A stretch of DNA of 64,000 bases from Limobrevibacterium gyesilva (GCF_025989185.1 NZ_JAPDNT010000017.1:23334-87333); one strand, 5' to 3'; positions 8,787 to 18,163 are shown, numbered from the stretch's first letter. The notes: generated from the letters alone by a model not told the origin. Program-made: numbers and translations.

Positions 8787-9073
8787 GTCGCCCTCTCATC
8801 GCCATGGCCGGCAAGCCATTGATAGCACGGTGATCATCGCCGACGCTCGCGCGGGTTGTCGCGCCGGTAAAGTAAGCGGAAACTGCCGGAACAGCGGGGC
8901 GCTTTCTTCGCTCGTTTTGCTCTCTTGTCCCGCTGTCTTGGACGGAAACGCAAGCGAAATTCAATCGCGCCTCAAGGCCGCCACAAGGCTTTCCGGCCGC
9001 CGGTCCGGCATCCTTTGCCGCGTCGAATACGACACAACTGACACTCCCTTGCATACCCTTGGAGGGCAAACTC

Positions 9074-9829
9074 ATGAAGATTGTCGTCATCGGAGGCACC
9101 GGCCTCATCGGATCAAAGCTCGTCAAGAAACTGCAGGAGAAGGGTCACGAAGCCATCGCGGCCGCGCCCAATACCGGCGTCAACACCATCACGGGCGAGG
9201 GACTGAAAGAGGCGCTCTCCGGCGCACAGGTCGTCGTCGATTTGGCGAACGCGCCGGTGTGGGAGGACAAGGCGGTGCTCGAATTCTTCGAGACCTCGGG
9301 CCGCAACCTGATGGCCGCGGAGAAGGCCGCCGGCGTGAAGCATCATCTGGTGCTGTCGATCGTCGGCAGCGACCGCAATCCCGACAGTGGCTACCTCCGC
9401 GCCAAGGTGGCGCAGGAGAATCTGATCAAGGCGTCCGGCATTCCCTATACGATCCTGCGCTCTACGCAGTTCTTCGAGTTCGTCGGCGGCATCGTCAAAT
9501 CGGGCGCAGAGGGCGATGTGGTCCGGCTGTCGCCTGCGCTGTTCCAGCCGATTGCCTCGGACGACGTGGTCGCCAACCTGGCCGAGCTGACGCTCGCACC
9601 GCCGCTGAACGGCACCGTCGAGGTTGCAGGCCCGGAGGCCTGTCCGATGGACAAGTTCGCGCGCAAATTCCTGGCCGCGAGCGGCGACCCGCGCAAGGTT
9701 ATCGCTGACGTGCACTGGCGCTACTTCGGAACCGAGCTGAACGACCGCTCGCTGACGCCCGGCGATCGCCCCCGCCTCGGCTCCATCCGCTTTGACGAAT
9801 GGCTGCGCCGCTCACAGGCGGCGGCTTGA
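9074..9829 (+). CDS. NAD(P)-binding, NmrA/SDR-like protein
   Basis: 251-residue atypical short-chain dehydrogenase-like protein. The Rossmann motif VIGGTGLIGSKLV is at residues 4-16. Downstream are VVDLANAPVWED, HLVLSIVGSDR and the PYTILRSTQFFEF segment typical of NmrA/NAD-dependent epimerase-like proteins. The canonical YxxxK of classical SDRs is not clear (GYLRAKVAQE is the nearest). Ribosome-binding site GGAGG at 9061-9065. First of three closely spaced plus-strand genes facing the CadC-like regulator, and often stress-linked in such contexts. The substrate cannot be assigned. Confidence 0.85.
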   Translation: MKIVVIGGTGLIGSKLVKKLQEKGHEAIAAAPNTGVNTITGEGLKEALSGAQVVVDLANAPVWEDKAVLEFFETSGRNLMAAEKAAGVKHHLVLSIVGSDRNPDSGYLRAKVAQENLIKASGIPYTILRSTQFFEFVGGIVKSGAEGDVVRLSPALFQPIASDDVVANLAELTLAPPLNGTVEVAGPEACPMDKFARKFLAASGDPRKVIADVHWRYFGTELNDRSLTPGDRPRLGSIRFDEWLRRSQAAA

Positions 9830-9858
9830 TACAAGTTGCCCAGCCGAAGGAGGGCTCG

Positions 9859-10257
9859 ATGAAACGCATCCTCTGTTCGCTGCTCGTCACGGCCGTGCCC
9901 TTTGGTGCGGCCTTTGCGCAGACGGCGCCCCAGCCAATTGTAGCCCCCGTCATGCAGAAGGATCTCGCTGACATGCCCGGAAGGGAGATGGTGATGCTCA
10001 CTGTCGAGTATCCGCCCGGAGCTGTGGAGCACATCCATCGGCACGATGCGTACGCCTTCGTCTATGTGCTGGAAGGGACCATCGTCGAAGGGGTCAGGGG
10101 CGGCAAGGAGGTCACACTGATGCCAGGGCAGACTTTTTACGAAGGCCCGAACGATGTGCACACGATCGGGCGTAACGCGAGCATCACGGATCCAGCAAAG
10201 TTCGTCGTGGTCTTGGTGAAGAAGAAGGGCGTCGATGCGGTGCTGCCCGCAGAGTAA
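9859..10257 (+). CDS. Secreted cupin-domain protein
   Basis: 132-residue protein with an N-terminal signal peptide (MKRILCSLLVTAVPFGAAFA, likely cleavage after AFA) followed by a single cupin barrel. Metal-ligand motifs are visible: PPGAVEHIHRHDAYAFVYVLEG for motif 1 and PGQTFYEGPNDVHTIGRN for motif 2. It probably acts in the periplasm. Strong ribosome-binding site AAGGAGGG at 9847-9854. It lies 29 bases after the NmrA-like gene and is probably co-transcribed with it. Confidence 0.88.
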   Translation: MKRILCSLLVTAVPFGAAFAQTAPQPIVAPVMQKDLADMPGREMVMLTVEYPPGAVEHIHRHDAYAFVYVLEGTIVEGVRGGKEVTLMPGQTFYEGPNDVHTIGRNASITDPAKFVVVLVKKKGVDAVLPAE

Positions 10258-10423
10258 GTCGTACGCTTCTCGAGCAAGACCCTTCAGCCGTGGCCAGCAC
10301 GATCTTGGAGAGCATGCCGGCCGAGCTTTTCGCGGTCTTGGTGGTGGACACGAATTAAACGGAACTGACGATCCATTTCGCGAACTGAGGTCTTAGACAG
10401 AAGACGAGTCTGGAGGAACACAA

Positions 10424-11254
10424 ATGAACACGATCACAGTCACAGACGGTACGACGATTTATTATAAGGACTGGGGTTCCAAGAACGCGCAGCCCATCGT
10501 CTTCCATCATGGCTGGCCACTTAGCGCCGACGACTGGGACACACAGATGCTGTACTTCCTCGAGAAAGGGTATCGCGTCATCGCTCATGACCGGCGCGGA
10601 CACGGTCGGTCGAGCCAGGTCAGCGATGGTCACGACATGGATCATTACGCTGCGGACGCGGCTGCGGTCGTGGAGCATCTCGATCTGCGCGACGCCATCC
10701 ACATTGGCCACTCGACCGGCGGCGGCGAAGCTGCGCACTTTGTCGCGCGCCATGGCAAGGGCCGTGTAGCCAAGCTCGTGCTCATCGGTGCCGTGCCGCC
10801 GATCATGGTGAAGACGCTGGCCAATCCGGGCGGTTTGCCTATCGACGTATTTGACGAGCTTCGACGACAGCTCGCCGTCAACCGGGCTCAGTTCTATCGA
10901 GATTTCGCGAGCGGGCCGTTCTACAGCTTCAACCGGCCAGGCGCGAAGGTGTCCCAGACCGTGATCGATAACTGGTGGCGCCAGGCCATGATGGGCGGTG
11001 CAAAAGCGCAGTATGACGGCATCAGGGCCTTTTCGGAGACAGACTTCACCGATGACCTGAAGATCATCGACGTGCCGACGCTCGTCATGCACGGCGACGA
11101 CGACCAGATCGTCCCGCTCGCCGATTCCGCGCCGCTCTCCGCCAAGCTCCTCAAGAAAAGCCGCCTTAAGGTCTACGAGAAGTTCCCGCATGGCATGTGC
11201 ACGACCTACGCGGACGTGGTCAATCGCGACCTGCTCGCCTTCATCAAGAGCTGA
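10424..11254 (+). CDS. Alpha/beta hydrolase, non-heme haloperoxidase/perhydrolase type
   Basis: 276-residue cytoplasmic alpha/beta hydrolase. Catalytic residues visible: nucleophile Ser97 in GHSTGGGE, acid Asp in [10 protein letters not shown] near 225, and His in FPHGMCTT near 254. The oxyanion region is [12 protein letters not shown]. This arrangement is that of bacterial non-heme chloroperoxidases, which catalyse perhydrolysis of carboxylic acids and esters. GGAGGAAC lies upstream of ATG 10424. It completes the probable regulon opposite the CadC-like regulator. The true substrate is not known. Confidence 0.92.
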   Translation: MNTITVTDGTTIYYKDWGSKNAQPIVFHHGWPLSADDWDTQMLYFLEKGYRVIAHDRRGHGRSSQVSDGHDMDHYAADAAAVVEHLDLRDAIHIGHSTGGGEAAHFVARHGKGRVAKLVLIGAVPPIMVKTLANPGGLPIDVFDELRRQLAVNRAQFYRDFASGPFYSFNRPGAKVSQTVIDNWWRQAMMGGAKAQYDGIRAFSETDFTDDLKIIDVPTLVMHGDDDQIVPLADSAPLSAKLLKKSRLKVYEKFPHGMCTTYADVVNRDLLAFIKS

Positions 11255-11402
11255 ACCGACAGGCGGCGAGGACCGGATACGCAACGCGATTTAGGCGCGC
11301 CTCGAACTAGAAGGCCTGACGCCCGCTTGAGTTCCGTCAGCGCCTGCTCGAGTGGATTCAAAGATCGGACTAAAGAGCCAATTTGACCGTGGATGGGCGA
11401 TC

Positions 11403-12068
11403 ATGGATGTATATGAGGCAGTTACAAGCCGACGGGCGGTGCGCGGATTCACCGACGAGCCTGTGTCGAGAGAAGTGCTGGAGCGCGTGCTGTCCGCCGC
11501 GGCTTGGTCGCCTTCCGGATCGAACCTCCAGCCGTGGAACTCCTACGTGCTGACCGGCGCCCCGTTGGCCGAGCTCAAGACGCGCGCCGTCGAGCGCGTG
11601 TCCCACGGTGACCACTGGGACGAGCGGGAGTACGAGATGTACCCGCGCGAGCTGAAGTCCCCGTACGGAGAGCGCCGATCCGCCTTCGGCAAGGAGCGCT
11701 ACAGCGCACTCGGCATTGCGCGCGAGGACTGGGAGGCGCGCCAGCGGGCGGCCATCGCCAACTGGAACTGTTTCGGCGCGCCCGCCGCCCTGTTCTGCTA
11801 CATCGACCGCGACCTGGGCCGGCCCCAATGGGCCGACGTCGGGATGTATCTGCAGACCGTCATGCTGCTACTCCGCGACGAAGGGCTGCACAGTTGCACG
11901 CAGATGGCGTGGTCGCAGGTTCGCGAGACGGTCGCGGAGTTCCTGTCCCCCCCGGACGGGCTGATCCTCTTCTGCGGCATGTCGATCGGGCACGAGGACC
12001 CCAAGGTGAGCTACACCCGCACGGGCCGCGCCCCGCTCAACGAGACGGTCACGTTCGTCGACGGCTAG
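11403..12068 (+). CDS. Nitroreductase-family flavoprotein
   Basis: 221-residue FMN-dependent nitroreductase-like oxidoreductase. N-terminal FMN-binding signature SRRAVRGFTDEPVSREVLE, then AAWSPSGSNLQPW, with the C-terminal GMSIGHEDPKVSYTRTGRAPLNE typical of the family. ATG 11403 is preferred over an upstream in-frame ATG at 11352 because the family starts with MDVYEAVxSRR. Likely NAD(P)H-dependent reduction of nitro compounds or quinones; the substrate is unassigned. Confidence 0.9.
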   Translation: MDVYEAVTSRRAVRGFTDEPVSREVLERVLSAAAWSPSGSNLQPWNSYVLTGAPLAELKTRAVERVSHGDHWDEREYEMYPRELKSPYGERRSAFGKERYSALGIAREDWEARQRAAIANWNCFGAPAALFCYIDRDLGRPQWADVGMYLQTVMLLLRDEGLHSCTQMAWSQVRETVAEFLSPPDGLILFCGMSIGHEDPKVSYTRTGRAPLNETVTFVDG

Positions 12069-12114
12069 TTGCCGCTTCCGGGCGGGTGAGGACCATTCCG
12101 CCGGAAGGAGTCCG

Positions 12115-12315
12115 ATGATGGAGGAGATGGTGCTAACTGTCGAAGAAGCGATGTGTCGCGTTATTGACTGGTGGGGAGAGCTGCCACCGTCGATGAAAGA
12201 AGCGATCGAGCAGTTTCGGACCGAACTTGGGGCGGAGATTGATTCCGTCGAATTTGTCAACAAGGCGCTCGACACACAGGCGCCCGAAACTGACAGCGGG
12301 GACGGCCCTGCTTGA
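12115..12315 (+). CDS. Small hypothetical protein (66 aa)
   Basis: Short, acidic, helical-looking protein (DWWGELPPSMKEAIEQFRTEL). A good ribosome-binding site GGAAGGAG lies just upstream of ATG 12115. It sits between the nitroreductase and MBL genes with the same orientation. I do not recognise the family. Confidence 0.55.
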   Translation: MMEEMVLTVEEAMCRVIDWWGELPPSMKEAIEQFRTELGAEIDSVEFVNKALDTQAPETDSGDGPA

Positions 12316-12411
12316 AGCTAATTCCGAGTTCGGCGGCGCGTGCCGGCCCACAGGACCGGCGGCGGAGGTGGCCAATACGGCCATGGGTAAGGCGGTCAGC
12401 GGGAGACAAAC

Positions 12412-13326
12412 ATGAGCTTGGACAACACCTCACGCCCCGATAGGCCGGGGCTCGACGAGCTGGTTCCGTCGCGCTACGCGCTGCGTGTCGGCGAAATTGA
12501 CGTAATGGTGGTCAGCGATGGGGTGCTATCGCTGCCAGGCGCGATGTTGGGCCACAACGTTGACCCGGCCGTCCGGGCGGCCTGGCTGGAGGACATGTTC
12601 CTGCCGCCGGACGTGCTCGAGTGGGCGCTGAACGTGGTCGTGGTGCGCAGCGGCGGCCGAACCATACTCATCGACGCTGGGATGGGGGCGGAGTTCCCGG
12701 ACTTGCCGCGGGCCGGGCGGACGGTCCAGCGACTGGAGGCCGCCGGCATCGATCTCGCATCCGTGACCGACGTGGTGCTCACCCACATGCACATGGACCA
12801 CGTTGGCGGGCTGCTCGTCGACGGAGTGAGGGACCGGCTGCGTCCGGACCTGCGCATCCACGTGGCGGCCGCCGAGACCAAGTTCTGGGAGTCGCCCGAT
12901 TTCTCCCGCGTCTCCATGCCACCGGGGTTCCCGGACGCGCTTCGGCGGACGGCCAAGCGGCTCTTGCACGAGTACCAGAGCCAATTGCGCACGTTCGAGG
13001 AGGACCACGAGGTGGCGCCGGGGGTGCTCGTCACACGCACCGGCGGCCACACCCCCGGGCACAGCGTGGTCCGCCTGGCGTCCAGCGGCGACCGGCTGAC
13101 GTTCGCTGGCGACGCCGTGTTCCAGGTCGGGTTTGAGCACCCCGACTGGTACAACGGCTTCGAACACGACCCCGAGGAGGCGGCCCGCGTCCGGGTCCGT
13201 CTTTTGCAGGAGCTGGCGGCGAACCGCGAGTCGCTGGTGGCCACTCACCTGTCATTCCCGTCCGTCTGCCATGTGGCGGTCGACGGCGACGTCTTTCGTT
13301 GGGTACCGGGCCCCTGGGAGTACTGA
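12412..13326 (+). CDS. MBL-fold metallo-hydrolase
   Basis: 304-residue metallo-beta-lactamase-fold hydrolase. The zinc motif LTHMHMDHVGG (HxHxDH) is near residue 125, later ligands lie in GGHTPGHSVV and FAGDAVFQ, and a final His lies in VATHLSFPSVCH. Length and motif order fit the quorum-quenching-lactonase/alkylsulfatase-like general MBL group, but the sequence does not fix the substrate. It lies 96 bases after the small ORF and may share its transcript. Confidence 0.9.
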   Translation: MSLDNTSRPDRPGLDELVPSRYALRVGEIDVMVVSDGVLSLPGAMLGHNVDPAVRAAWLEDMFLPPDVLEWALNVVVVRSGGRTILIDAGMGAEFPDLPRAGRTVQRLEAAGIDLASVTDVVLTHMHMDHVGGLLVDGVRDRLRPDLRIHVAAAETKFWESPDFSRVSMPPGFPDALRRTAKRLLHEYQSQLRTFEEDHEVAPGVLVTRTGGHTPGHSVVRLASSGDRLTFAGDAVFQVGFEHPDWYNGFEHDPEEAARVRVRLLQELAANRESLVATHLSFPSVCHVAVDGDVFRWVPGPWEY

Positions 13327-13577
13327 CCGCGTGTTAGGTTAGGCCGAACGAGACCACCGCAAGTCGTGGACGGTAGAACGCACATCACCTTCGGCTGATG
13401 CGGTGATGCCGTCGACTGTGGGCGAGGCCATCGGCTGACCATGCTGTATGATCGACGCGGGTCTAACCCGGCGAAAGGCAGCAGCTTTTGTCACCCACCA
13501 GTCGCCGGACGTCGCTCTAACATAGACAACTCACGAGCTAGCAACAGCTGACATCCTACGATCGGAGAAGCGGCGAC

Positions 13578-15101
13578 ATGACCGACCTCCCGGATGCGGT
13601 GGCGGCGGCCGCGCACGACCCGCTGGTCATCACCCTGCTTATTTTTGCTCTGGGCGGGCTGCTGACGCATCTCTTGTTTCGCAAGCAGCCGCTCGGCCGG
13701 GCGGTGGCGCGGGTGATCTTCCTGATCGCCCTGACGATCGTCCTGCTCCGTGCTGGGGTCGTCCCCTACGAGGCGCGGTATCTGGCGCCGACGTCGTTTC
13801 AGGTTGCGGTTCACGGCACCTTGAAGATCGCGTGGTGGCTGTTGGCGGCGTGGTTCCTGGTCGGCGTCTTGCGCGCCTTCGTCGTCACCGAACACCGGCC
13901 GCGCGAGGGCAAGTTGGTTCAAGACCTGCTCGCTGGCGTGATTTATCTCGCCGCCGTCTTTGCCATCATCGCCTATGTCTTCGATCTGCCGATCCAGGGC
14001 CTCCTCGCAACCTCGGGTGCCATCGCCATCATTCTCGGGCTGGCGCTGCAGAGCACATTGGCGGACGTTTTTTCCGGCATTGTGCTGACTTTCAGCCGCC
14101 CCTACCGCCCAGGCGACTGGATCAGCATTGACGGCAGCACCGACGGCCGGGTCATCGAGATGAACTGGCGCGCGACGCATGTGCTGACCGTGAACCGCGA
14201 TCTGGCGATCGTGCCGAACAGCGCCATCGCCAGGGCGAAGATCCTCAATGCCAGCTCCCCCTCCGGTACCCACGGAATGACGGTGACGATCCAGCTCGAT
14301 GCCAAGACGCCGCCCGGCGCCGCCGGAGAGATCCTCGAGCGCGCGATGCTGAACTCGCGGCTCATTCTGGCGACGCCGCCCTCTTCGATCATTGTCAAAT
14401 CAATTACCGCCAGCTCCACCGAATTCGACATAACATTCTTCGTCGAGGAGTTGGCCCAGGCCTCACGCGCTCAGAATGAACTGTTCGATCTGATTTTCCG
14501 GCACTTGGCGGCCTCCGGCGTTGAACTTGCCGCGACCCAGAGCCAACCGTATTCGCCCCTGCAGACCGCCGCGTCGCAACGTGCGGCCAACGGTCCCGAA
14601 CGGGCGCTCAACCTGGTCGAGATCTTCGCCACCTTGACGGCAGAAGAGCGGCAATCGCTGGCCCCAAAGCTGAAGCAAAGGACCTACGATCGCGGCGAGA
14701 CCCTGGTGGATCCCGGGATGGTGCTGCACTCGCTGTTCATCATTGGGGCAGGTGTGCTGTCGGTAACCAGTGTTGTTTCCGAGGGTGGTATCGAGCTGAT
14801 GCGCCTCGGCCCGGGCGATCATTTCGGCGAAATCGGGCTGCTGACTGGGGCTGCCGCCACGGCCAAGATATCGGCCCTCGTGCCGACCACTGTCTACGAG
14901 CTGACAAAGGACGATTTGGCACCAGTCCTGGAGGCGCGCCCGCCGGTCGCCCAGGAACTGTGCCGCGCCCTTGCTCGGCGTCAAGCGGCAGGCCAGCTGA
15001 TCCCCTCTCCTGCTATCGACAAGACCATATCGGCAAATCGGGTGGCCAGTTGGTTCGCCGACCGGCTGCACAGGCTGTTCGATCTCACATCTTCCAAGTA
15101 A
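13578..15101 (+). CDS. MscS-type mechanosensitive channel with cyclic-nucleotide-binding domain
   Basis: 507-residue inner-membrane protein. Five hydrophobic segments lie in the first 185 residues. The pore helix LLATSGAIAIILGLALQSTLADVFSG and the beta-domain (SRPYRPGDWISI, VPNSAIARAKILN) are those of MscS. Residues about 350-465 form a cyclic-nucleotide/Crp-like domain (VDPGMVLHSLFIIGAGVLSV, then LGPGDHFGEIGLLTG). Such channels are gated or modulated by nucleotide binding. The 3' end overlaps the convergent OLD-type gene by 17 bases. The 251 bases before it (13327-13577) show nothing clear. Confidence 0.93.
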   Translation: MTDLPDAVAAAAHDPLVITLLIFALGGLLTHLLFRKQPLGRAVARVIFLIALTIVLLRAGVVPYEARYLAPTSFQVAVHGTLKIAWWLLAAWFLVGVLRAFVVTEHRPREGKLVQDLLAGVIYLAAVFAIIAYVFDLPIQGLLATSGAIAIILGLALQSTLADVFSGIVLTFSRPYRPGDWISIDGSTDGRVIEMNWRATHVLTVNRDLAIVPNSAIARAKILNASSPSGTHGMTVTIQLDAKTPPGAAGEILERAMLNSRLILATPPSSIIVKSITASSTEFDITFFVEELAQASRAQNELFDLIFRHLAASGVELAATQSQPYSPLQTAASQRAANGPERALNLVEIFATLTAEERQSLAPKLKQRTYDRGETLVDPGMVLHSLFIIGAGVLSVTSVVSEGGIELMRLGPGDHFGEIGLLTGAAATAKISALVPTTVYELTKDDLAPVLEARPPVAQELCRALARRQAAGQLIPSPAIDKTISANRVASWFADRLHRLFDLTSSK

Positions 15102-16806
15102 GCGAGCCCCGCACCGGCGAGTCCTCGGCGATCCAAGGGATCACCTCGTCCAGGTTGGCAAGAGCCGTATCCGGTGGCAGATGCAGGCCCAGCCTCTGCT
15201 TGAGGCATCGGGCGATGTCCGCCACAAACGCCGGCATGATGTCTCTAGCGAGCAGTTGCTCCGCCACATAGCGGGCGATCAGCGGCTTGTTCTTCCCGGT
15301 TCCGATGCCAAGCGCTTGCCGCGCCTCGACGTCCAACCGGTTGTAGAGACCGGCCTCGATGGTCTCCAGGTCGCCCTTCGTCTGCGTTTCCCAGTCGCCG
15401 GCCAACACGGCGTGGTTTTCCGTCACCTGTGCCGGCGGCGTGTCCGTCTCGTCGATCCCGAGCAAGCGACAGATGACGCGGTTGGCAGTCGGGTTCTGAG
15501 ACCGTGCGCCCATGTCGTTGTCGAAGATGACGTAGGTGGGGATTTTGTGTGCACGGTAGACCTGAATGAGCGTGTCGATCGCCGTCTTGCCGTTGGCCGC
15601 GACAATCGAAACGCCTTCATCGTCAAAGCGCAAGCCGAGATGCGCGCATAGCAGGGGAAGCGCCTCGCGCTCGGACGGCCCTTCGGCCACGATCACCAGC
15701 CGCGCAAAATACGGCTCTGCCATCTCCGCCGTCCGCACGTTGCGCAAGAAGGCGCGCATGGACGCTACGGTCATGGGCTTGTCGGGGTGGAGCTGCTTAC
15801 GGGCGGCGAGAAGGGCCGCGGCCGTCGTCGTGCGAACCTGGGTGCAAACTTCGTCCTCGTCGTCCGGGCAACATTCGACAACGACGACGCGCTCCGGCCG
15901 GGTGATGTCAAGAAACGCCGCGCTGTGGGTCGAGATAAAAAGCTGATTGCCGTCGGCAACCAAGCCTTCGAACTGCGCCATCAGACTGCGTTGCGCGTGC
16001 GGGTGCAGAAAAAGTTCCGGCTCCTCAATGCCGAGGATCGCGCCGCCCTTGAACGCGCGCGCGAACGCATGAAACAACGCGAGCACCAGAAGATTGCGGA
16101 CGCCCGATCCGGCCTCACCCGGGGATTTGGCAGCACCCCGCTCAATCAATGTCGGATAGAGGCTGCGATACAGATTGGTTTCGTCGATCGTGCGGAACTG
16201 GAACTGCACGTCATAGCGCGAGGTCCGCAACTGATCGACGAATGCGCCACGCAGCGCCGATTCAAAGCTGGTGTAAAGGTCGGTCTTGAGCAGACTATGT
16301 GCCTGATCGAGCAGTGCGCGGAGCTGCGGGAGTCGGTCGCTGCCGGATCGCAGCAGGTCATCATGCAGGAAACGCACAGCCTGGCCGAACAGGCTCCATC
16401 GCGAGGCGCCAAATTGCCGGTCGAAGCTGCGGCTGGCATCGACATAGGCGAAGGCAAGTCTCGCGCGCTCGTCGTTGTCAAATCCGCCGCGAACGGCCTG
16501 GCCGTGCCGGTCATAAGCCTGGAAGACGTATCGCTCGCGCGAGGTGTCGAAGACCAGCCGCGAATAGGGCGCGTCCTCGAAGTCCGGCTGAATGAAAATT
16601 TCCCGCCGGCGGTCGCTGAGATAAAAATCGCTGTCGAGCAAATTACCAGGCATGGGCCAGCGGTCGCCCATCAGGAAGTTGATCGCACTGAGGATGTTGG
16701 TCTTGCCGGCGTTGTTGGCCCCGACGAGGATCGTCATGTCGGCCGGCTCGAAGTCCGCGTCTTTGACCGAGCGCCAGTTCCGAATGATGACGCGGGAAAT
16801 TCTCAT
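15085..16806 (-). CDS. OLD-family ATP-dependent endonuclease (AAA ATPase + TOPRIM)
   Basis: 573-residue OLD-type nuclease. ABC-like ATPase motifs: Walker A VGANNAGKTN near residues 28-37, signature-like SGVRNLLVLALFHAF, Walker B LGIEEPELFLHP and H-loop ISTHSAAFLD. The C-terminal TOPRIM domain has VIVAEGPSE and the DxD-type YVIFDNDMG. OLD proteins act in phage exclusion and related defence, alone or with a helicase; no UvrD-like partner is adjacent, so this is class-1-like. An IS5 element begins 14 bases before the start codon, leaving GAGAAG as the ribosome-binding site but removing the native upstream region. Confidence 0.92.
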   Translation of the reverse strand: MRISRVIIRNWRSVKDADFEPADMTILVGANNAGKTNILSAINFLMGDRWPMPGNLLDSDFYLSDRRREIFIQPDFEDAPYSRLVFDTSRERYVFQAYDRHGQAVRGGFDNDERARLAFAYVDASRSFDRQFGASRWSLFGQAVRFLHDDLLRSGSDRLPQLRALLDQAHSLLKTDLYTSFESALRGAFVDQLRTSRYDVQFQFRTIDETNLYRSLYPTLIERGAAKSPGEAGSGVRNLLVLALFHAFARAFKGGAILGIEEPELFLHPHAQRSLMAQFEGLVADGNQLFISTHSAAFLDITRPERVVVVECCPDDEDEVCTQVRTTTAAALLAARKQLHPDKPMTVASMRAFLRNVRTAEMAEPYFARLVIVAEGPSEREALPLLCAHLGLRFDDEGVSIVAANGKTAIDTLIQVYRAHKIPTYVIFDNDMGARSQNPTANRVICRLLGIDETDTPPAQVTENHAVLAGDWETQTKGDLETIEAGLYNRLDVEARQALGIGTGKNKPLIARYVAEQLLARDIMPAFVADIARCLKQRLGLHLPPDTALANLDEVIPWIAEDSPVRGSLTWKM

Positions 16807-16822
16807 AAGATCTTCTCAGTAA

Positions 16823-17686
16823 GAACGCCTTTCAAAACCCTTGTACTCTGGCGCCGGGTGATTCATGAAGGGGAATGGCCACCCCTCTGCTATCCGACGC
16901 GCTTTGGTCGATCATCGAACCGCTGCTGCCGCCGCCTGTGGCAAAGCCAAAGGGCCGCCGCCCGGCGGTGCCGGCGCGTGCGGCACTCACCGGCATCCTG
17001 TTTGTCCTGCGCACGGGCATCCCGTGGGAGATGCTGCCTGCGGAGATGGGGTGCGGATCAGGCGTGACGTGCTGGCGGCGGCTGCGCGATTGGCAGGCCG
17101 CCGGAGTGTGGGACCGGCTGCATCGTGAGTTGCTGCACAGGCTGCGCGATGCCGAGCGGATCGACTGGAGCCGGGCCTGCATGGACAGTTCGTCCATCGC
17201 CGCCAAAAAGGGGGTGACGCGACCTGCCCGAACCCGACCGACCGAGGCAGGCCCGGCACCAAACGCCACCTCGTCACCGACCGCCGCGGCATTCCGCTCG
17301 CCTTCGTCCTGACTGGCGCGAACGCCCACGATAGCCTGCCGTTCGAGCAACTGCTCGACGCGATCCCGCCCATCGCCGGCAGGCGCGGTCGGCCACGCCG
17401 CAGACCAGACAAGCTCCATGCCGATAAGGCTTATGACCACCGGCGCTGCCGCCGGGCCTGCCACAAACGCCGGATCAAGCCGCGCATCGCCCGGCGCGGC
17501 ATCGAAACCAGCCAGAAGCTCGGCCGCCACAGATGGGTGATCGAGCGAACCTTCGCCTGGGTCAGCCGCTTCCGCCGCCTCGTTATCCGATACGAGCATA
17601 GGCTCGACATCCATCACGCATTCACCTCGATCGCGTGCTCACTCATCTGCTTCAACGCACTGCAAGGAAGGTTTTGAAAGGCGTTC
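16823..17686 (+). mobile_element. IS5-family (IS427-like) insertion sequence, 864 bp
   Basis: Terminal inverted repeats GAACGCCTTTCAAAACC (from 16823) and GGTTTTGAAAGGCGTTC (to 17686). A TAA flanks both sides at 16820-16822 and 17687-17689, consistent with the 2-3 bp target duplication of the IS427 group. The element is complete, with one transposase gene in two frames. It landed just upstream of the OLD-family gene. Confidence 0.93.
16875..17677 (+). CDS. IS5-family transposase, two overlapping frames with -1 shift
   Basis: DDE transposase. Frame 1 (16875-17312) encodes the N-terminus (LLSDALWSIIEPLLPPP, GILFVLRTGIPWEMLP, DSSSIAAKKG). Frame 2 continues from about 17210 with RHLVTDRRGIPLAFVLTGAN, LHADKAYD and a C-terminal RRWVIERTFAW-like segment (GRHRWVIERTFAWVSRF), ending at 17677. 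A run AAAAAGGGGG at 17205-17214 allows a -1 slip from frame 1 into frame 2, as in other IS427-group elements that use programmed frameshifting. The fused product would be about 265 residues. Confidence 0.88.
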
Positions 17687-17809
17687 TAAGTCGTAAAGAA
17701 AGCGGCGATCTGCTCGGGCGTCAGCTGTGCACCGCGTCAGCACTTGGCGTCGGCGGCGGTCATACCCCTTGTTCCCATATGCGTAGGGAACCGGGACGGA
17801 GCTGGTTGG
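17687..17809. other. Short stretch between IS5 element and beta-repeat gene
   Basis: On the reverse strand a short frame reads QLTPEQIAAFFTT and stops exactly at the IS5 junction. An in-frame TGA precedes it, so it looks like a decayed or interrupted small gene that once lay upstream of the OLD-family gene. Nothing else is supported. Confidence 0.25.
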
Positions 17810-18112
17810 TCATAGGAGATTCCCACGCACGACGGCATTGGGCATGAGTTGTGTTGAGGCGGCCGGACCCGTATCGACGACGTTCCCGACCATGCCGTGA
17901 ATTTCAACCTTGCCGCCGTTCATCACGGCACCGCTGACGGTGCCTCTAACGATAGCCCGGCCGCCTGGCTCAATCAGCAGGTCGGCGGCGGTGCCGGTGA
18001 GCAACAGCGTTGCCCCGGCGGTGACATGCACGGTGCCGGTGGTAAACCCGGCGAATTCCAGCTCGCCTTCGACAAGAAGGCCGCCATCGATCTCATCGTT
18101 TCGGGTATGCAT
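17810..18112 (-). CDS. Small beta-repeat (bactofilin-like) protein
   Basis: 100-residue protein made almost entirely of short Val/Gly-rich beta repeats (GLLVEGELEFAGFTTGTVHV, ATLLLTGTAADLLIEPGGRA, VSGAVMNGGKVEIHGMVGNV). This is the look of the polymer-forming bactofilin/beta-solenoid fold. No signal peptide or membrane segment. Start ATG 18112 is 24 bases from the dif-like palindrome and faces away from the HEPN-motif gene. The family assignment is inferred from repeat pattern only. Confidence 0.7.
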   Translation of the reverse strand: MHTRNDEIDGGLLVEGELEFAGFTTGTVHVTAGATLLLTGTAADLLIEPGGRAIVRGTVSGAVMNGGKVEIHGMVGNVVDTGPAASTQLMPNAVVRGNLL

Positions 18113-18135
18113 GCCTCTTGCCTACCACGACATCA

Positions 18136-18163
18136 GCACGTGATAAACCGGATTATCACGTGC
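18136..18163. repeat. dif-like palindrome 1 (11-6-11 architecture)
   Basis: Arms GCACGTGATAA (18136-18146) and TTATCACGTGC (18153-18163) are perfectly inverted around the 6-base spacer ACCGGA. XerC/XerD sites have 11-base arms ending ATAA and starting TTAT around a 6-base centre, which is what is seen. It lies in the divergent gap between the beta-repeat gene and the HEPN-motif gene. A regulatory operator is the main alternative. Confidence 0.68.

Noticed and set aside
13491..14273. 260-codon frame on the minus strand
   Set aside because: Antisense to the MscS-type channel, whose motifs are unmistakable.
18136..18163. Simple transcriptional operator for the divergent genes
   Set aside because: Kept as an alternative only: the related site at 59321-59348 lies between convergent genes, where an operator makes little sense.
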